This document shows, in pieces, positions 8,263-16,494 of a stretch of 64,000 nucleotides of DNA (positions are counted from its first letter, which is position 1; every line of letters starts with the position of its first letter). The notes beneath the pieces were generated by a model. That model saw nothing but the letters and a program-made list of their open reading frames with translations, was not told where the DNA came from and ran no database searches. Made by a program: the position numbers and the translations under genes. Origin of the DNA: CAYRWR01 sp964428015 (GTDB lineage Bacteria > Spirochaetota > Brevinematia > Brevinematales > CAYRWR01); the NCBI GenBank assembly GCA_964428015.1, contig CAYRWR010000018.1:6958-70957 (forward strand). The letters run 5' to 3'.

Positions 8263-9053
8263 AGATTCTGATCGGAGGTGGACTGGGCGGAGAAGATCTC
8301 CTATGCCGGGAACTCTCCGATCTGAAACAAACTGATTTGACCTTATGGGGCGGAAAATTTGATCCTGAAATCATGGGATTCTCTCCCCTTCAAATGGAGA
8401 GCGTCACCCATAGACCGGAATTTTTAGATGAAGACAGTGAGGTTGACCTGACCGGATATGATCTCATAGTGGAAGTCAGTGAAAACACTCGGACCAAATA
8501 TCTATATTCAGCCCTGGCGGCGCGTCACAACCTACGTTACATGACTATACTCTTCCTGGATAAATGGTATCTGTTTGACAGCGGCACCACCCCTGAAGTT
8601 AGCCTGGGGAACTGTCTGCCCTATACACAACCCCCGCTCCCCTGCGAAGTTATTTCCCCGCCTCAGGGCTGGCAGAATATCCTGAAAAATGAAATCTCAA
8701 ATCTTCATCCCGTCCATAAACTGGATTTACTCACCGGAAGCTGGACAAAATTGAGCGCGGAAATTCAGGATGATCGATGGCTGAAAGGCCAAATGAATAA
8801 TGCCCATTCGGTAGCTTGCGGCGGAGAAAATACAGTCTCCATTACCCCTATTCAGGAATTAAAACTGGACCTATCAGCCTACGCGGAACGTATATCCTCC
8901 CTGGTGGAAATAAAAAGGATCAGCCCCTTTTTCCTGGAATTTGATCTGCAGGGTTTATCCTGTATGCTGTTTCGCGCGGGGCGGCTCATGATCACGGGTA
9001 TTGACCAGATTCAAGTCTGTAAATGGGTGTTTCGGAATATAGTCGGGCTCTGA
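8259..9053 (+). CDS. Divergent ThiF/MoeB-type E1-like protein
   Basis: The 264-residue protein matches the E1 adenylyltransferase fold in outline. It has an N-terminal ILIGGGLGGEDLLCREL like the Rossmann loop, then GYDLIVEVSENTRTKYLYSA, matching the usual 'YDvVvd.tDN..tRyll' segment. The tail VACGGENTV...FFLEFDLQGL...LFRAGRLMITGIDQ resembles the end of ThiF-family proteins ('f.l.f......lF.dGRa.i.G'). The segment with the ATP-binding Asp and 'sNl.RQ' is replaced by unrelated sequence, and the CxxC zinc pairs are not obvious, so adenylating activity is doubtful. The family call is from pattern memory. It overlaps the AAA+ ATPase gene by four bases (ATGA), implying joint function. Confidence 0.6.
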   Translation: MKILIGGGLGGEDLLCRELSDLKQTDLTLWGGKFDPEIMGFSPLQMESVTHRPEFLDEDSEVDLTGYDLIVEVSENTRTKYLYSALAARHNLRYMTILFLDKWYLFDSGTTPEVSLGNCLPYTQPPLPCEVISPPQGWQNILKNEISNLHPVHKLDLLTGSWTKLSAEIQDDRWLKGQMNNAHSVACGGENTVSITPIQELKLDLSAYAERISSLVEIKRISPFFLEFDLQGLSCMLFRAGRLMITGIDQIQVCKWVFRNIVGL

Positions 9054-9148
9054 CATTCTGAGTCATTACTCACCCTGACTGATACTTGCAATCTCCATCT
9101 TCTCACATTACTATTGGTTCTGGAAAAGAATCTTCGCAAGGGGGACAC

Positions 9149-9616
9149 ATGATACAAAAAGTACTTTTTGTTTGCATACATAACTCTGCCCGGTCACAGA
9201 TGGCCGAAGCCTATCTCAACCTTTTAGGTAAGGGACGCTTTTTGGCAGAAAGCGCCGGTCTGGAGGCGGGTACTTTAAATCCACTGGTGGTAGAAGTTAT
9301 GAAAGAAGACGGGATCGACATTTCTCATCATCGTACCAAAACCGTTCAGGAGATGTTGGCTGCCAAGAGAAATTACGATATAGTTGTGACCGTGTGTGAT
9401 AAAGTACGTGGAGAAGCTTGTCCTTTTTTCCCGGGGCAGAGCCGCAGACTGCATTATGAATTTGCTGATCCTTCCACCTTGGAGGGGAGTTTTGAAGATA
9501 AATTGAAAAAAACCCGTGAAATCCGGGATTTTATCCGCCTAAGTATACAGGAATTTGTGAATAGTGATAATAACCAGAGCCGATTTGAAGAAATTCCAAT
9601 GAAAGGCAGTGTCTAA
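9149..9616 (+). CDS. ArsC-type arsenate reductase / low-MW tyrosine phosphatase family
   Basis: The ATG at 9149 follows a GGGGG ribosome-binding site; upstream in-frame sequence looks non-coding. The 155-residue protein begins VLFVCIHNSARSQMAEAY, the CX5R phosphate-binding loop of low-molecular-weight phosphatases. Further on are VVTVCDKVRGEACPFFPG and EFADPS, matching the thioredoxin-coupled ArsC class, in which a Cys triad (the loop Cys plus two Cys in this later segment) reduces arsenate to arsenite. Both later Cys are present. No arsR, arsB or acr3 gene is nearby, so the physiological substrate is uncertain. Its TAA overlaps the next ATG (TAATG). Confidence 0.8.
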   Translation: MIQKVLFVCIHNSARSQMAEAYLNLLGKGRFLAESAGLEAGTLNPLVVEVMKEDGIDISHHRTKTVQEMLAAKRNYDIVVTVCDKVRGEACPFFPGQSRRLHYEFADPSTLEGSFEDKLKKTREIRDFIRLSIQEFVNSDNNQSRFEEIPMKGSV

Positions 9617-10155
9617 TGATTTTCAGGGCGTTTGATCCTGCTGTCAAGGTCAGGGGTGAAGCCGTACTATCCTTTTTGGATGTCCTGGGTGATCAAAGAC
9701 TTTTAGGACTGGAAATTCTTCAAGAAAACGGTATCCCTGAACCTCAGAAAGGAGAATGGTATTTTCAGCAATCCTGGTTAAATGCTTTTTCAGAAATTGC
9801 AAACCGTGTGGGTAACCAGGCCCTTTTTAACATAGGATTAAGAGTAGTGGAAACAGCTTTATGGCCTCAGGATATCCATGACGTCCATTCCTCTTTGTCC
9901 AGTATCGACCAGGCCTTCCAGATGAATCATCAGGGTGGGAGAATAGGTCACTATCTTTATACCCGTACCGGGGAACAGGAAGGCACTATGGTGTGTGATA
10001 ATCCCTACCCTGATGAATTTGACCGGGGTATTATCTATGGAACTATATGCCATTTTGGATTTTGTGATACCAGAAATGTTCAGGTGCGTATAGATCAGGC
10101 TAAACCCATCCGCAGCCGGGGCGGTTTATCCACTACTTATTTTATGAACTGGTAA
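9616..10155 (+). CDS. Conserved protein coupled to the ArsC-like gene
   Basis: The 179-residue protein is soluble, with no signal peptide. Its central part contains NIGLRVVETALWPQDI and a conserved-looking NHQGGRIGHYLY. Near residue 127 it has CDNPYPDEFDRGIIYG, then HFGFCD. This end resembles the Cys- and aromatic-rich finish of 4-vinyl-reductase-like (V4R) sensory domains, which bind small molecules, but I hold that view weakly. The ATG shares one base with the stop of the ArsC-like gene (TAATG), so the pair is co-translated. The next gene, purF, has its own promoter. Function unknown. Confidence 0.6.
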   Translation: MIFRAFDPAVKVRGEAVLSFLDVLGDQRLLGLEILQENGIPEPQKGEWYFQQSWLNAFSEIANRVGNQALFNIGLRVVETALWPQDIHDVHSSLSSIDQAFQMNHQGGRIGHYLYTRTGEQEGTMVCDNPYPDEFDRGIIYGTICHFGFCDTRNVQVRIDQAKPIRSRGGLSTTYFMNW

Positions 10156-10188
10156 ATATCTCCATTTCAGATTTCCATAAAAAAACTG

Positions 10189-10217
10189 TTGCTTAATTGC
10201 TTATGATAAGGTAAAAT
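10189..10217 (+). promoter_or_regulatory. Promoter of purF
   Basis: TTGCTT (10189-10194) and TAAAAT (10212-10217) are spaced by 17 bases, just before the GAGAGG ribosome-binding site of purF. I did not see a PurR-type operator. Confidence 0.5.
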
Positions 10218-10246
10218 ATGTCTCATTTTCCTAAAGAGAGGTCCAG

Positions 10247-11707
10247 ATGAAGACAGGGGACAAACCCAAGGAAGAATGCGGGATCTTTGCCGTATACGGC
10301 ATCAACGAAGCAGCCAAGTACGTCAGTCTGGGCCTGAATTTTCTACAGCATCGTGGTCAGGAAAGCTGCGGTATCGTATCAACAGACGGTGAAAGTCTCT
10401 ATAAGCAAGTCGGACTGGGAAAAGTAAACGAATTCTTTGACGAAAGAAAAATCGAATATCTGAAAGGTTTCCGTGCTGTGGGACATGTCCGTTATTCCAC
10501 AACGGGCAGCCCTACCCTGGTTAATGCCCAGCCCATTACTGCGTCCACCTCCAAAGGTGCCTTGGCTGTAGCCCACAACGGAAATATTACCAATGCCAAT
10601 ATGATACGGGAAAAACTGGTAAAAGCCGGTAAAATATTCCACTCCACTTCAGACTCTGAAGTTATCCTTCACCTCATCGCCGAAGCACCCCAGCAAAACC
10701 TGCCTGACGCTGTCCAATGGGCCCTGAGCCAGCTGGAAGGAGCCTTTACCACTGTCATAATGAGCAGAGATATTATGATCGGCATGCGTGACCCTATGGG
10801 TTTCCGACCTTTGGTGCTGGGTCAACTGGAAGACACCTTTGAAGGTGTAATGGGCACTATGGTCCTGGCCAGTGAAGACAGTGCATTCTCCATCATAGAA
10901 GCCCATCGTATACGGGAAATAGAGCCCAATGAAATGGTCATCATCAGCGCAGATGGAATCGAATCACGCAGTGTAAAAGAAAAGAAACCGGAAACTAAAC
11001 AGTGTGTGTTTGAACTGATATATTTTGCCAAACCCAGTTCCAAAATATTTAATAAAAGCGTGTATGAGTACCGTTTTGAAGTAGGCCGTACTCTGGCACG
11101 GGAACACCCTGTGGAAGCAGACTTTGTCGTACCTGTACCGGACAGTGGGATAGTTTCCGCCCTGGGTTATAGCCAGGAGTCCGGTATACCTATGGCGTTG
11201 GGTCTCATCCGCAGTCACTACGCGGGACGTACTTTTATTGAGCCCAGCCAGAAGATTCGGGACTTCGGCGTCAAGATGAAATTTATCCCGGTGAGAGATA
11301 TTATTGAAGGTAGACGCATAATATTAATCGATGACTCTGTGGTACGGGGTACTACTTCTCAAAAAATCGTTAAAATGATACGGCAGTTTGGTGCAACTGA
11401 GATACACATGCGGGTCTCTTCTCCCCCTGTGGTCAATCCCTGTTATTATGGCATCGATTTTTCAACCCGGGAAGAACTGCTGGCTAATAAATATCCTTCC
11501 ATGGAAGAAATAGCACGTTATATCGGCGCGGATAGTATTGGTTATCTCAGTGTGGATGGCCTCTTCCAGGGAAAAAATGTAGATCAAGGTCTTTTCTGCC
11601 GGGCATGTTTCGACGGTAATTATCCGACTACTATCAATAAATTCTCCAAAGGCGGATTTGAAGATGACATCAAACAGAGAAGCTTCACGGGAAGAGACAA
11701 TTTCTAG
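10247..11707 (+). CDS. purF: Amidophosphoribosyltransferase
   Basis: PurF makes 5-phosphoribosylamine from PRPP and glutamine, the first step of de novo purine synthesis. The 486-residue protein carries a short propeptide followed by ECGIFAVYG, whose Cys becomes the N-terminal nucleophile of the glutaminase domain; LNFLQHRGQES and GHVRYSTTGS follow. The C-terminal phosphoribosyltransferase domain has the PRPP loop ILIDDSVVRGTT. Cys residues in CVFELIYFA, NPCYYG and LFCRACFDG match the [4Fe-4S] ligands of the Bacillus-type enzyme, so this is the oxygen-sensitive Fe-S class, which fits an anaerobe. The length is normal. The NUDIX gene overlaps its 3' end. Confidence 0.96.
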   Translation: MKTGDKPKEECGIFAVYGINEAAKYVSLGLNFLQHRGQESCGIVSTDGESLYKQVGLGKVNEFFDERKIEYLKGFRAVGHVRYSTTGSPTLVNAQPITASTSKGALAVAHNGNITNANMIREKLVKAGKIFHSTSDSEVILHLIAEAPQQNLPDAVQWALSQLEGAFTTVIMSRDIMIGMRDPMGFRPLVLGQLEDTFEGVMGTMVLASEDSAFSIIEAHRIREIEPNEMVIISADGIESRSVKEKKPETKQCVFELIYFAKPSSKIFNKSVYEYRFEVGRTLAREHPVEADFVVPVPDSGIVSALGYSQESGIPMALGLIRSHYAGRTFIEPSQKIRDFGVKMKFIPVRDIIEGRRIILIDDSVVRGTTSQKIVKMIRQFGATEIHMRVSSPPVVNPCYYGIDFSTREELLANKYPSMEEIARYIGADSIGYLSVDGLFQGKNVDQGLFCRACFDGNYPTTINKFSKGGFEDDIKQRSFTGRDNF

Positions 11708-12221
11708 TACCCTGATCCATCAGGGAAAAAGTTTTTCATTTGTCAGTGACCAGGTTCGTTTGCCCAATGGCAAAACCGCCCAGAGGGATTATGTAGATTA
11801 TCCTGAAGCTGTAGTGATTCTTCCCGTGCTTGATGACGGCAGCATCATCCTGATTGAGCAATACCGACATTCCCTGGGTGAAATCCTGCTGGAACTGCCC
11901 GCTGGAAAAATGGAACCTGGTGAGACAGACCGTGCTCAGGCCGCCCGACGCGAACTCCTGGAAGAAACCGGCTATGCCTGTCAGGATATCAGGTATCTTT
12001 TCACCTACTATCCAGCCGTGGGTTACTCCAGTGAAAAAATCCACGCTTTTGCTGCTGCCGGCCTGACAGAAGCTGAAGGCACCCCGGATGATGATGAATT
12101 TATTTCTCCACGGCCTTTTACTGAAAATCACATCCGTGAATTGCTGGAATCCAACACCCTCAAAGACGGAAAGACCCTGCTGGTCCTCAGCAGGTATTTT
12201 CAATACTATAAAGGAGTTTGA
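11664..12221 (+). CDS. NUDIX hydrolase, ADP-ribose pyrophosphatase-like
   Basis: The 185-residue protein has the full NUDIX box GKMEPGETDRAQAARRELLE followed by ETGY, which binds Mg2+ for hydrolysis of nucleoside diphosphate-X substrates. The preceding IEQYRHSLGEILLELPAG and following YPAVGYSSEKIHAF match the ADP-ribose pyrophosphatase branch, with the Pro some 16 residues after the box being typical. The ATG at 11664 has an AAAGGCGG site eight bases upstream; a TTG two codons earlier is possible. It overlaps purF by 44 bases, so the two are co-transcribed. It probably recycles ADP-ribose to AMP and ribose 5-phosphate in the cytoplasm. Confidence 0.87.
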   Translation: MTSNREASREETISSTLIHQGKSFSFVSDQVRLPNGKTAQRDYVDYPEAVVILPVLDDGSIILIEQYRHSLGEILLELPAGKMEPGETDRAQAARRELLEETGYACQDIRYLFTYYPAVGYSSEKIHAFAAAGLTEAEGTPDDDEFISPRPFTENHIRELLESNTLKDGKTLLVLSRYFQYYKGV

Positions 12222-12222
12222 A

Positions 12223-12666
12223 ATGAAAAAAATCTCCCTGTTGATCCTGGTATTATTATTAGGAGCTTGTACTGCCAGCATTGAAAGTATACAGAAATCA
12301 CCAGATAAATTTCATGACAAAGAGATCAGTATCAAAGGCTCTGTTCTGAAAATAACTTCCCTGCCTCTGGTCCCGCTGGACGTGATGGATATCTACGATT
12401 CCACGGGCAGCCTCATGGTTGTGACTTTGAAAAAAGGCAGCTATCATGCCAATGATAAAGTTCAGTTGAAGGGTAAATTATACGCTCTCAACAATAAAAA
12501 TCTGGATTCCACTTTCAGCAACATGGAAAAAGGCTTGTTAAAAGAGCTGACTAAGAGTGGTGCCATGAAAGCAGATCAGGCCAAGAGCTCACTCTCCCTG
12601 GTCTTTAACTTGTTAAAAGGTTTTCTCAAAGATAAAGTCAATCTGATGATATTGGTTGAATACTGA
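12223..12666 (+). CDS. Small lipoprotein with OB-fold-like domain
   Basis: The 147-residue product starts MKKISLLILVLLLGACTAS, a clear lipoprotein signal with lipobox LGAC. The segment ESIQKSPDKFHDKEISIKGS, with alternating strands and VQLKGKLYAL, resembles the tRNA_anti-like/OB domains found in small bacterial lipoproteins ('p..y.gk.V.v.G.V'). A Lys-rich helical tail ends in KDKVNLMILVEY. The ATG has an AAGGAG site and follows the NUDIX stop by one base, so it is the third gene of the purF operon. It would be anchored in the inner or outer membrane facing the periplasm. Ligand unknown. Confidence 0.75.
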   Translation: MKKISLLILVLLLGACTASIESIQKSPDKFHDKEISIKGSVLKITSLPLVPLDVMDIYDSTGSLMVVTLKKGSYHANDKVQLKGKLYALNNKNLDSTFSNMEKGLLKELTKSGAMKADQAKSSLSLVFNLLKGFLKDKVNLMILVEY

Positions 12667-12681
12667 TAACAGAAGACTTTT

Positions 12682-14235
12682 TTAATCGATACGATAGTGT
12701 GTGCCCAGACTTTTTTTCTGAGCCCAGGCATGATCTGCAATAATAAGCCCGGTCTGAATAGCATTACGCAGCTCCACTATACCTCGGGTGATGCGCGCAT
12801 CGCGGTAAAAAGATTCCACTTCTTCATTTAGGTTTTTCAGATCCACCATAGCCCTTTGCAGACGTTTTTGGCTGCGTACTGCCCCTACATAATACCACAT
12901 AGTAGTCTGAAGATGGCCCCAATCCTGTTTTAACAGCGCGGGGTCTGGCTGTTCTGTCCCGGTATAGACCCAGTCCGGTATGGGGGGATAATCCAGTCCC
13001 AGGAATTTATCCCAGTTGGAGCTGATATAATCGGCTATCCTCTTGCCGAATACCAGTCCCTCCAGCAGTGAAGTAGAAGCCAGACGATTGGCTCCATGCA
13101 GACCGGTACAGGCTGCTTCTCCCACCGCAAACAGTCTCTTAACTGAAGTACGTCCCACCAGATTAGTGGCTATACCTCCGCAGGAAAAATGAAATGCGGG
13201 AACAATAGGAATAGGTTCAGATGTCATATCGATACCCAGTTCAAACAAAGTCTTATAAATATTGGGAAAATGTCCGGTAATTTTAGCCTTGCCGATGCGG
13301 GTGGCATCCAGAAACACATGCTTATCACCGCTTTCCAGGAGCTCAGACAGAATGGAACGGGTCACAATATCACGGGGTGCCAGATCTTTTTGCTCATGAT
13401 ATTTTTCCATAAAGGCATTGCCCTTGCGGTCAACTATCACGGCACCCTCACCCCGCACCGCTTCACTCACCAGGAAAGAATTTCCCTGGGGATGATATAG
13501 AGTGGTGGGATGAAACTGAGTGTATTCCATATTGATAAGACGTGCCCCGGCTCGGCTGGCCATAGCGTAACCATCACCGGTGGCTGACTGGGGATTAGTG
13601 GTATGGAGATAAACCTGCCCCATTCCTCCGGAAGCTAAAATGACAGTCTTTGCCAGGATGGTGTGTACCTGGCCGGTGGCATTATCCAGGGCATAGACTC
13701 CCAGGGCTGTGGGAGGACGGTACATACGCAGGTCATCCTGAGCATGGTGATCCCAGGTAATGATATCCACTACCGTATATCCGGCCAGCATTTTTATATT
13801 CTTTTGTTCTTTTATCATGGATACGCAGGCTTTTTCTATGGTGCGGCCGGTGACATCTTCACTGTGTAGAATACGGCGGATGGTATGCGCCCCTTCTTCC
13901 GTAAGATGAAATTGAGCATCCGTAGTTTTAGTAAAGGCTACATGAAAATCTCTGACCAGGACTTCATCAATCATAGCCGGACCCTGTTCTGCCACTACTT
14001 TTACCGCGTCAGGAAGACATACACCTGCTCCTGCCTGCATAATGTCATCATAACGCTTTTCCGGGGAATCTCCGGGACCCTGATAGGAAATGCCGCCCTG
14101 GGCATAGTAAGTATTGGATTCTTTTAGATCGGTTTCTTTATTGATAACGGCTACTTTGAGACCGGACTCAGCCAGGTAAAAAGCGGCAACAGATCCTGAT
14201 ACTCCACTGCCAATGACAACCGCGTCAAATTCCAT
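12682..14235 (-). CDS. nadB: L-aspartate oxidase
   Basis: NadB oxidises L-aspartate to iminoaspartate, which NadA condenses to quinolinate for NAD synthesis. The 517-residue flavoprotein begins with the Rossmann motif VIGSGVSGSVAA and the family segment YAQGGISY. It continues with ASGGMGQVYLHTTNP, FHPTTLY, RGEGAVIVDRKGNAFM and GEAACTGLHGANRLASTSLLEG, all standard for NadB rather than SdhA. In anaerobes the electron acceptor can be fumarate. It is the last gene of the bactofilin-map-nadB operon, starting five bases after map stops. No nadA or nadC is in the window. It ends 15 bases from the convergent lipoprotein gene with no obvious terminator. Confidence 0.95.
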   Translation of the reverse strand: MEFDAVVIGSGVSGSVAAFYLAESGLKVAVINKETDLKESNTYYAQGGISYQGPGDSPEKRYDDIMQAGAGVCLPDAVKVVAEQGPAMIDEVLVRDFHVAFTKTTDAQFHLTEEGAHTIRRILHSEDVTGRTIEKACVSMIKEQKNIKMLAGYTVVDIITWDHHAQDDLRMYRPPTALGVYALDNATGQVHTILAKTVILASGGMGQVYLHTTNPQSATGDGYAMASRAGARLINMEYTQFHPTTLYHPQGNSFLVSEAVRGEGAVIVDRKGNAFMEKYHEQKDLAPRDIVTRSILSELLESGDKHVFLDATRIGKAKITGHFPNIYKTLFELGIDMTSEPIPIVPAFHFSCGGIATNLVGRTSVKRLFAVGEAACTGLHGANRLASTSLLEGLVFGKRIADYISSNWDKFLGLDYPPIPDWVYTGTEQPDPALLKQDWGHLQTTMWYYVGAVRSQKRLQRAMVDLKNLNEEVESFYRDARITRGIVELRNAIQTGLIIADHAWAQKKSLGTHYRID

Positions 14236-14240
14236 GGGGT

Positions 14241-15008
14241 TTATAACCTGGAGAGGACGATAGGTTCACCGTCCGTTATAGCTATACTGTGTTCCCAGTG
14301 AACCGCCAACGAACCGTCCCGAGTGACAACAGTCCAATGGTCTTCTTTCAGATCGACTTCATGGGTACCCAGGGTGATCATGGGTTCAATAGCCAGTACC
14401 ATTCCCGGTTTGAGGCGGGGGCCTTTACGGCGGGGGTCATAATAATTAACTACAGGCGGCTCTTCATGGATGGCCTTGCCTACCCCATGCCCGCAATAAT
14501 CCCGTACAATACCATAGCCGCGGGGCTGGAGATAAAAGCTTATCACCCGGCCGATTTCATTGAGATAGGTGCCCGATCGGCAAATCTCAATAGCTTTATC
14601 CAGAGCGGTACGGGTATCTTCACTTAGTCGTGCCGCCTGGGGGGAGACTTTGCCTACCAGATAGGTATAGGAAGCATCTCCGTAATATCCGGATAATTCT
14701 GTCCCGATATCCACACTGATTATATCTCCTTCTGCCAGTGCACGGTCCCCCGGTATTCCATGGATAACTTCTTCATTGACGGAGGTACAAGTAGCGGAAG
14801 GAAAAGGGGGGTACGGACGACCCGGTGTATAACCTTTGAAGGCGGGACGAGCTCCCTTGGATAGTATATATTCTTCAGCAAAACTGTCGATCTGCCTGGT
14901 TGTGACACCAGGTTTAATGATCGACAGTAATTTTTCATGAATTTCAGCTATAATTCGATTGCTCTTTCGGATATATTCGATCTCAGTGCGGGTTTTGAGC
15001 TGGATCAT
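14241..15008 (-). CDS. map: Methionine aminopeptidase, type I
   Basis: The 255-residue enzyme removes the initiator Met from nascent proteins. The substrate His is in EEVIHGIP and the metal ligands follow in order: SVDIGTELSGYYGDAS (two Asp), CGHGVGKAIHEEP (His), LAIEPMI (Glu) and WEHSIAITD (Glu). There is no N-terminal zinc-finger or SH3 extension, so this is the short type Ia form. It sits five bases after the bactofilin stop and five bases before the nadB start, in a compact three-gene operon whose members have no obvious functional link. Confidence 0.95.
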   Translation of the reverse strand: MIQLKTRTEIEYIRKSNRIIAEIHEKLLSIIKPGVTTRQIDSFAEEYILSKGARPAFKGYTPGRPYPPFPSATCTSVNEEVIHGIPGDRALAEGDIISVDIGTELSGYYGDASYTYLVGKVSPQAARLSEDTRTALDKAIEICRSGTYLNEIGRVISFYLQPRGYGIVRDYCGHGVGKAIHEEPPVVNYYDPRRKGPRLKPGMVLAIEPMITLGTHEVDLKEDHWTVVTRDGSLAVHWEHSIAITDGEPIVLSRL

Positions 15009-15013
15009 CAGGA

Positions 15014-15472
15014 CTATTCGTCCTTAAACTTGATATCCGCCGGGCCTTTTTTGGCTTCATCAAACATGGTATCAAAATTGATATTGGGACCGGAATGAAA
15101 GGCGTCTGTGATCAGTTTATCCACTTCTTTCTTCTGTCCGGCTGTGATATTGATATTTCCTTTGATGACTACTCCGGGATCCATGGTCAACTGGGGAGCG
15201 GTGACATTACCCAGCACGCGACCGGTGGACTGCAGTCTGACTTCTTCCAGGGCTTCAATATCACCCAGAACTACACCGGCTACTGTAATACGTTTGGCAC
15301 GGATGACTTCAGTCTTAACTTTTCCGGTCTCACCCACGATGAGATGATCTTCAGTACGGATCTCTCCTTCGAATTTTCCATCTACCTGGAAGGAACCATG
15401 AACGTAAAATTTACCCTGAAAAACTGAGCCTTCTCCAATGGTACTGTTGACATTATCATACTTAGGCGGCAT
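15014..15472 (-). CDS. Bactofilin (polymer-forming cytoskeletal protein)
   Basis: The 152-residue protein is a single bactofilin beta-helix. A short tail (NSTIGEGSVFQGKFYVHGS) is followed by regular strands with Gly/Val periodicity, for example VDGKFEGEI, AGVVLGDIEALEEV and GRVLGNVTAPQLTMDPG, and a charged C-terminus. Bactofilins self-assemble without nucleotide into membrane-associated filaments that guide cell shape and wall synthesis; in helical bacteria they often work with M23 peptidases. An M23 lipoprotein lies at 38.6 kb, not adjacent. The ATG has an AAGGAGG site, and the gene leads the operon with map and nadB. Confidence 0.92.
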   Translation of the reverse strand: MPPKYDNVNSTIGEGSVFQGKFYVHGSFQVDGKFEGEIRTEDHLIVGETGKVKTEVIRAKRITVAGVVLGDIEALEEVRLQSTGRVLGNVTAPQLTMDPGVVIKGNINITAGQKKEVDKLITDAFHSGPNINFDTMFDEAKKGPADIKFKDE

Positions 15473-15498
15473 ATGGCCCTCCTTGATCTAATACATGT

Positions 15499-15527
15499 AT
15501 TATAGCACTTTTCCCTTTTTCAGTAAA
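15499..15527 (-). promoter_or_regulatory. Promoter of the bactofilin-map-nadB operon
   Basis: On the minus strand TTTACT (15522-15527), 17 bases and a perfect TATAAT (15499-15504). A small palindrome, AATACATGTATT, covers the likely start site. Confidence 0.55.
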
Positions 15528-15618
15528 TAAATTGAATATTCTTTTATTATACAATTATAAAAATCAACAGGCTATAGAATAAATATTGAAAATTCGCCTT
15601 TTTAATTGAATTTCTCTA

Positions 15619-15647
15619 TTGATATCTACTAAAAAGGGATGTATGAT
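15619..15647 (+). promoter_or_regulatory. Promoter of the GGDEF gene
   Basis: TTGATA (15619-15624) and TATGAT (15642-15647) with 17-base spacing, about 40 bases before the ATG at 15687. The ribosome-binding site is weak (GGA). Confidence 0.45.
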
Positions 15648-15686
15648 AAGGAAATTGAAAATACTTTGTGAGGATATTCCCGATTC

Positions 15687-16463
15687 ATGAAAAATGAAGA
15701 AGAAAACAAAAGAGAACTAACTGAATTCAGTCTCACTACTTTGCAGATATTGGGTCGCCTCATCCTGCAGGATAACGTGGATGAAGATATCATTGATAAT
15801 CTCAGAAAACTGGAACTCATATATGACAATCTACTTAGAAAATACATCATCATACAGGAAAAGGTAAATATTGATGATAAGACTACATTGCTTAAATATA
15901 ACGAAGATTTTTTGGTTAATATTGTCAAGACGGCCAGCCGGTACTACCAGCACCAAAAATCCCGTAGTATGATGAACATTTCTTACCTGAGGATAGACCT
16001 GGATGACTTTTCCTCGATCAATAATATCTATGGTCATGATATCGGAGATGCTGTTCTCAAAGATGTCAGCAGTAAAATGAAACAGGTCAGCCGTCCCACA
16101 GATTATCTGTTCCGTTTCGGGGGGGAGGAATTTGATATAGTCTTACCGGCTACTCCACTGGAAGGAGCACAGGTTTACGCAGAAAAACTACTCAAAGCCA
16201 TCCAGGCAGTGGAAATCTCCTGTGACAGCCGGCAGGTAACGGTTTCCGCCAGTATCGGTATAGATAGTTTCAGTGTGGATCTGGGGGATGCATTTGTAGC
16301 CAGTCAGGAAATATTGGAACATTACCACGAAGCTCAAAAACATGCTGATTATGCCTGCTATTATGCAAAGTATCAGGGAAAAGCCCGGTGGAGTGTCTAT
16401 AACCCTGAAATCAATTATAAGCAGATTATGCTGGAATATGGTGCTCTAGCTAAAAGTAAATAA
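15687..16463 (+). CDS. Diguanylate cyclase (GGDEF domain)
   Basis: The 258-residue protein has an N-terminal helical region of about 90 residues, likely a coiled coil, with no recognisable sensor domain. The GGDEF domain follows: LRIDLDDFSSINNIYGHDIGD binds metal and GTP, and the signature reads FRFGGEEF. A product-inhibition I-site, RPTD, lies the expected five residues before GGEEF. It should make c-di-GMP from two GTP in the cytoplasm and be subject to feedback control. A PilZ protein at 42.5 kb is a possible reader of the signal. No transmembrane segment is present, so activation may depend on partner proteins or dimerisation. Confidence 0.92.
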   Translation: MKNEEENKRELTEFSLTTLQILGRLILQDNVDEDIIDNLRKLELIYDNLLRKYIIIQEKVNIDDKTTLLKYNEDFLVNIVKTASRYYQHQKSRSMMNISYLRIDLDDFSSINNIYGHDIGDAVLKDVSSKMKQVSRPTDYLFRFGGEEFDIVLPATPLEGAQVYAEKLLKAIQAVEISCDSRQVTVSASIGIDSFSVDLGDAFVASQEILEHYHEAQKHADYACYYAKYQGKARWSVYNPEINYKQIMLEYGALAKSK

Positions 16464-16494
16464 AAAACATTAATGATACTTAAATATAGTAAAA

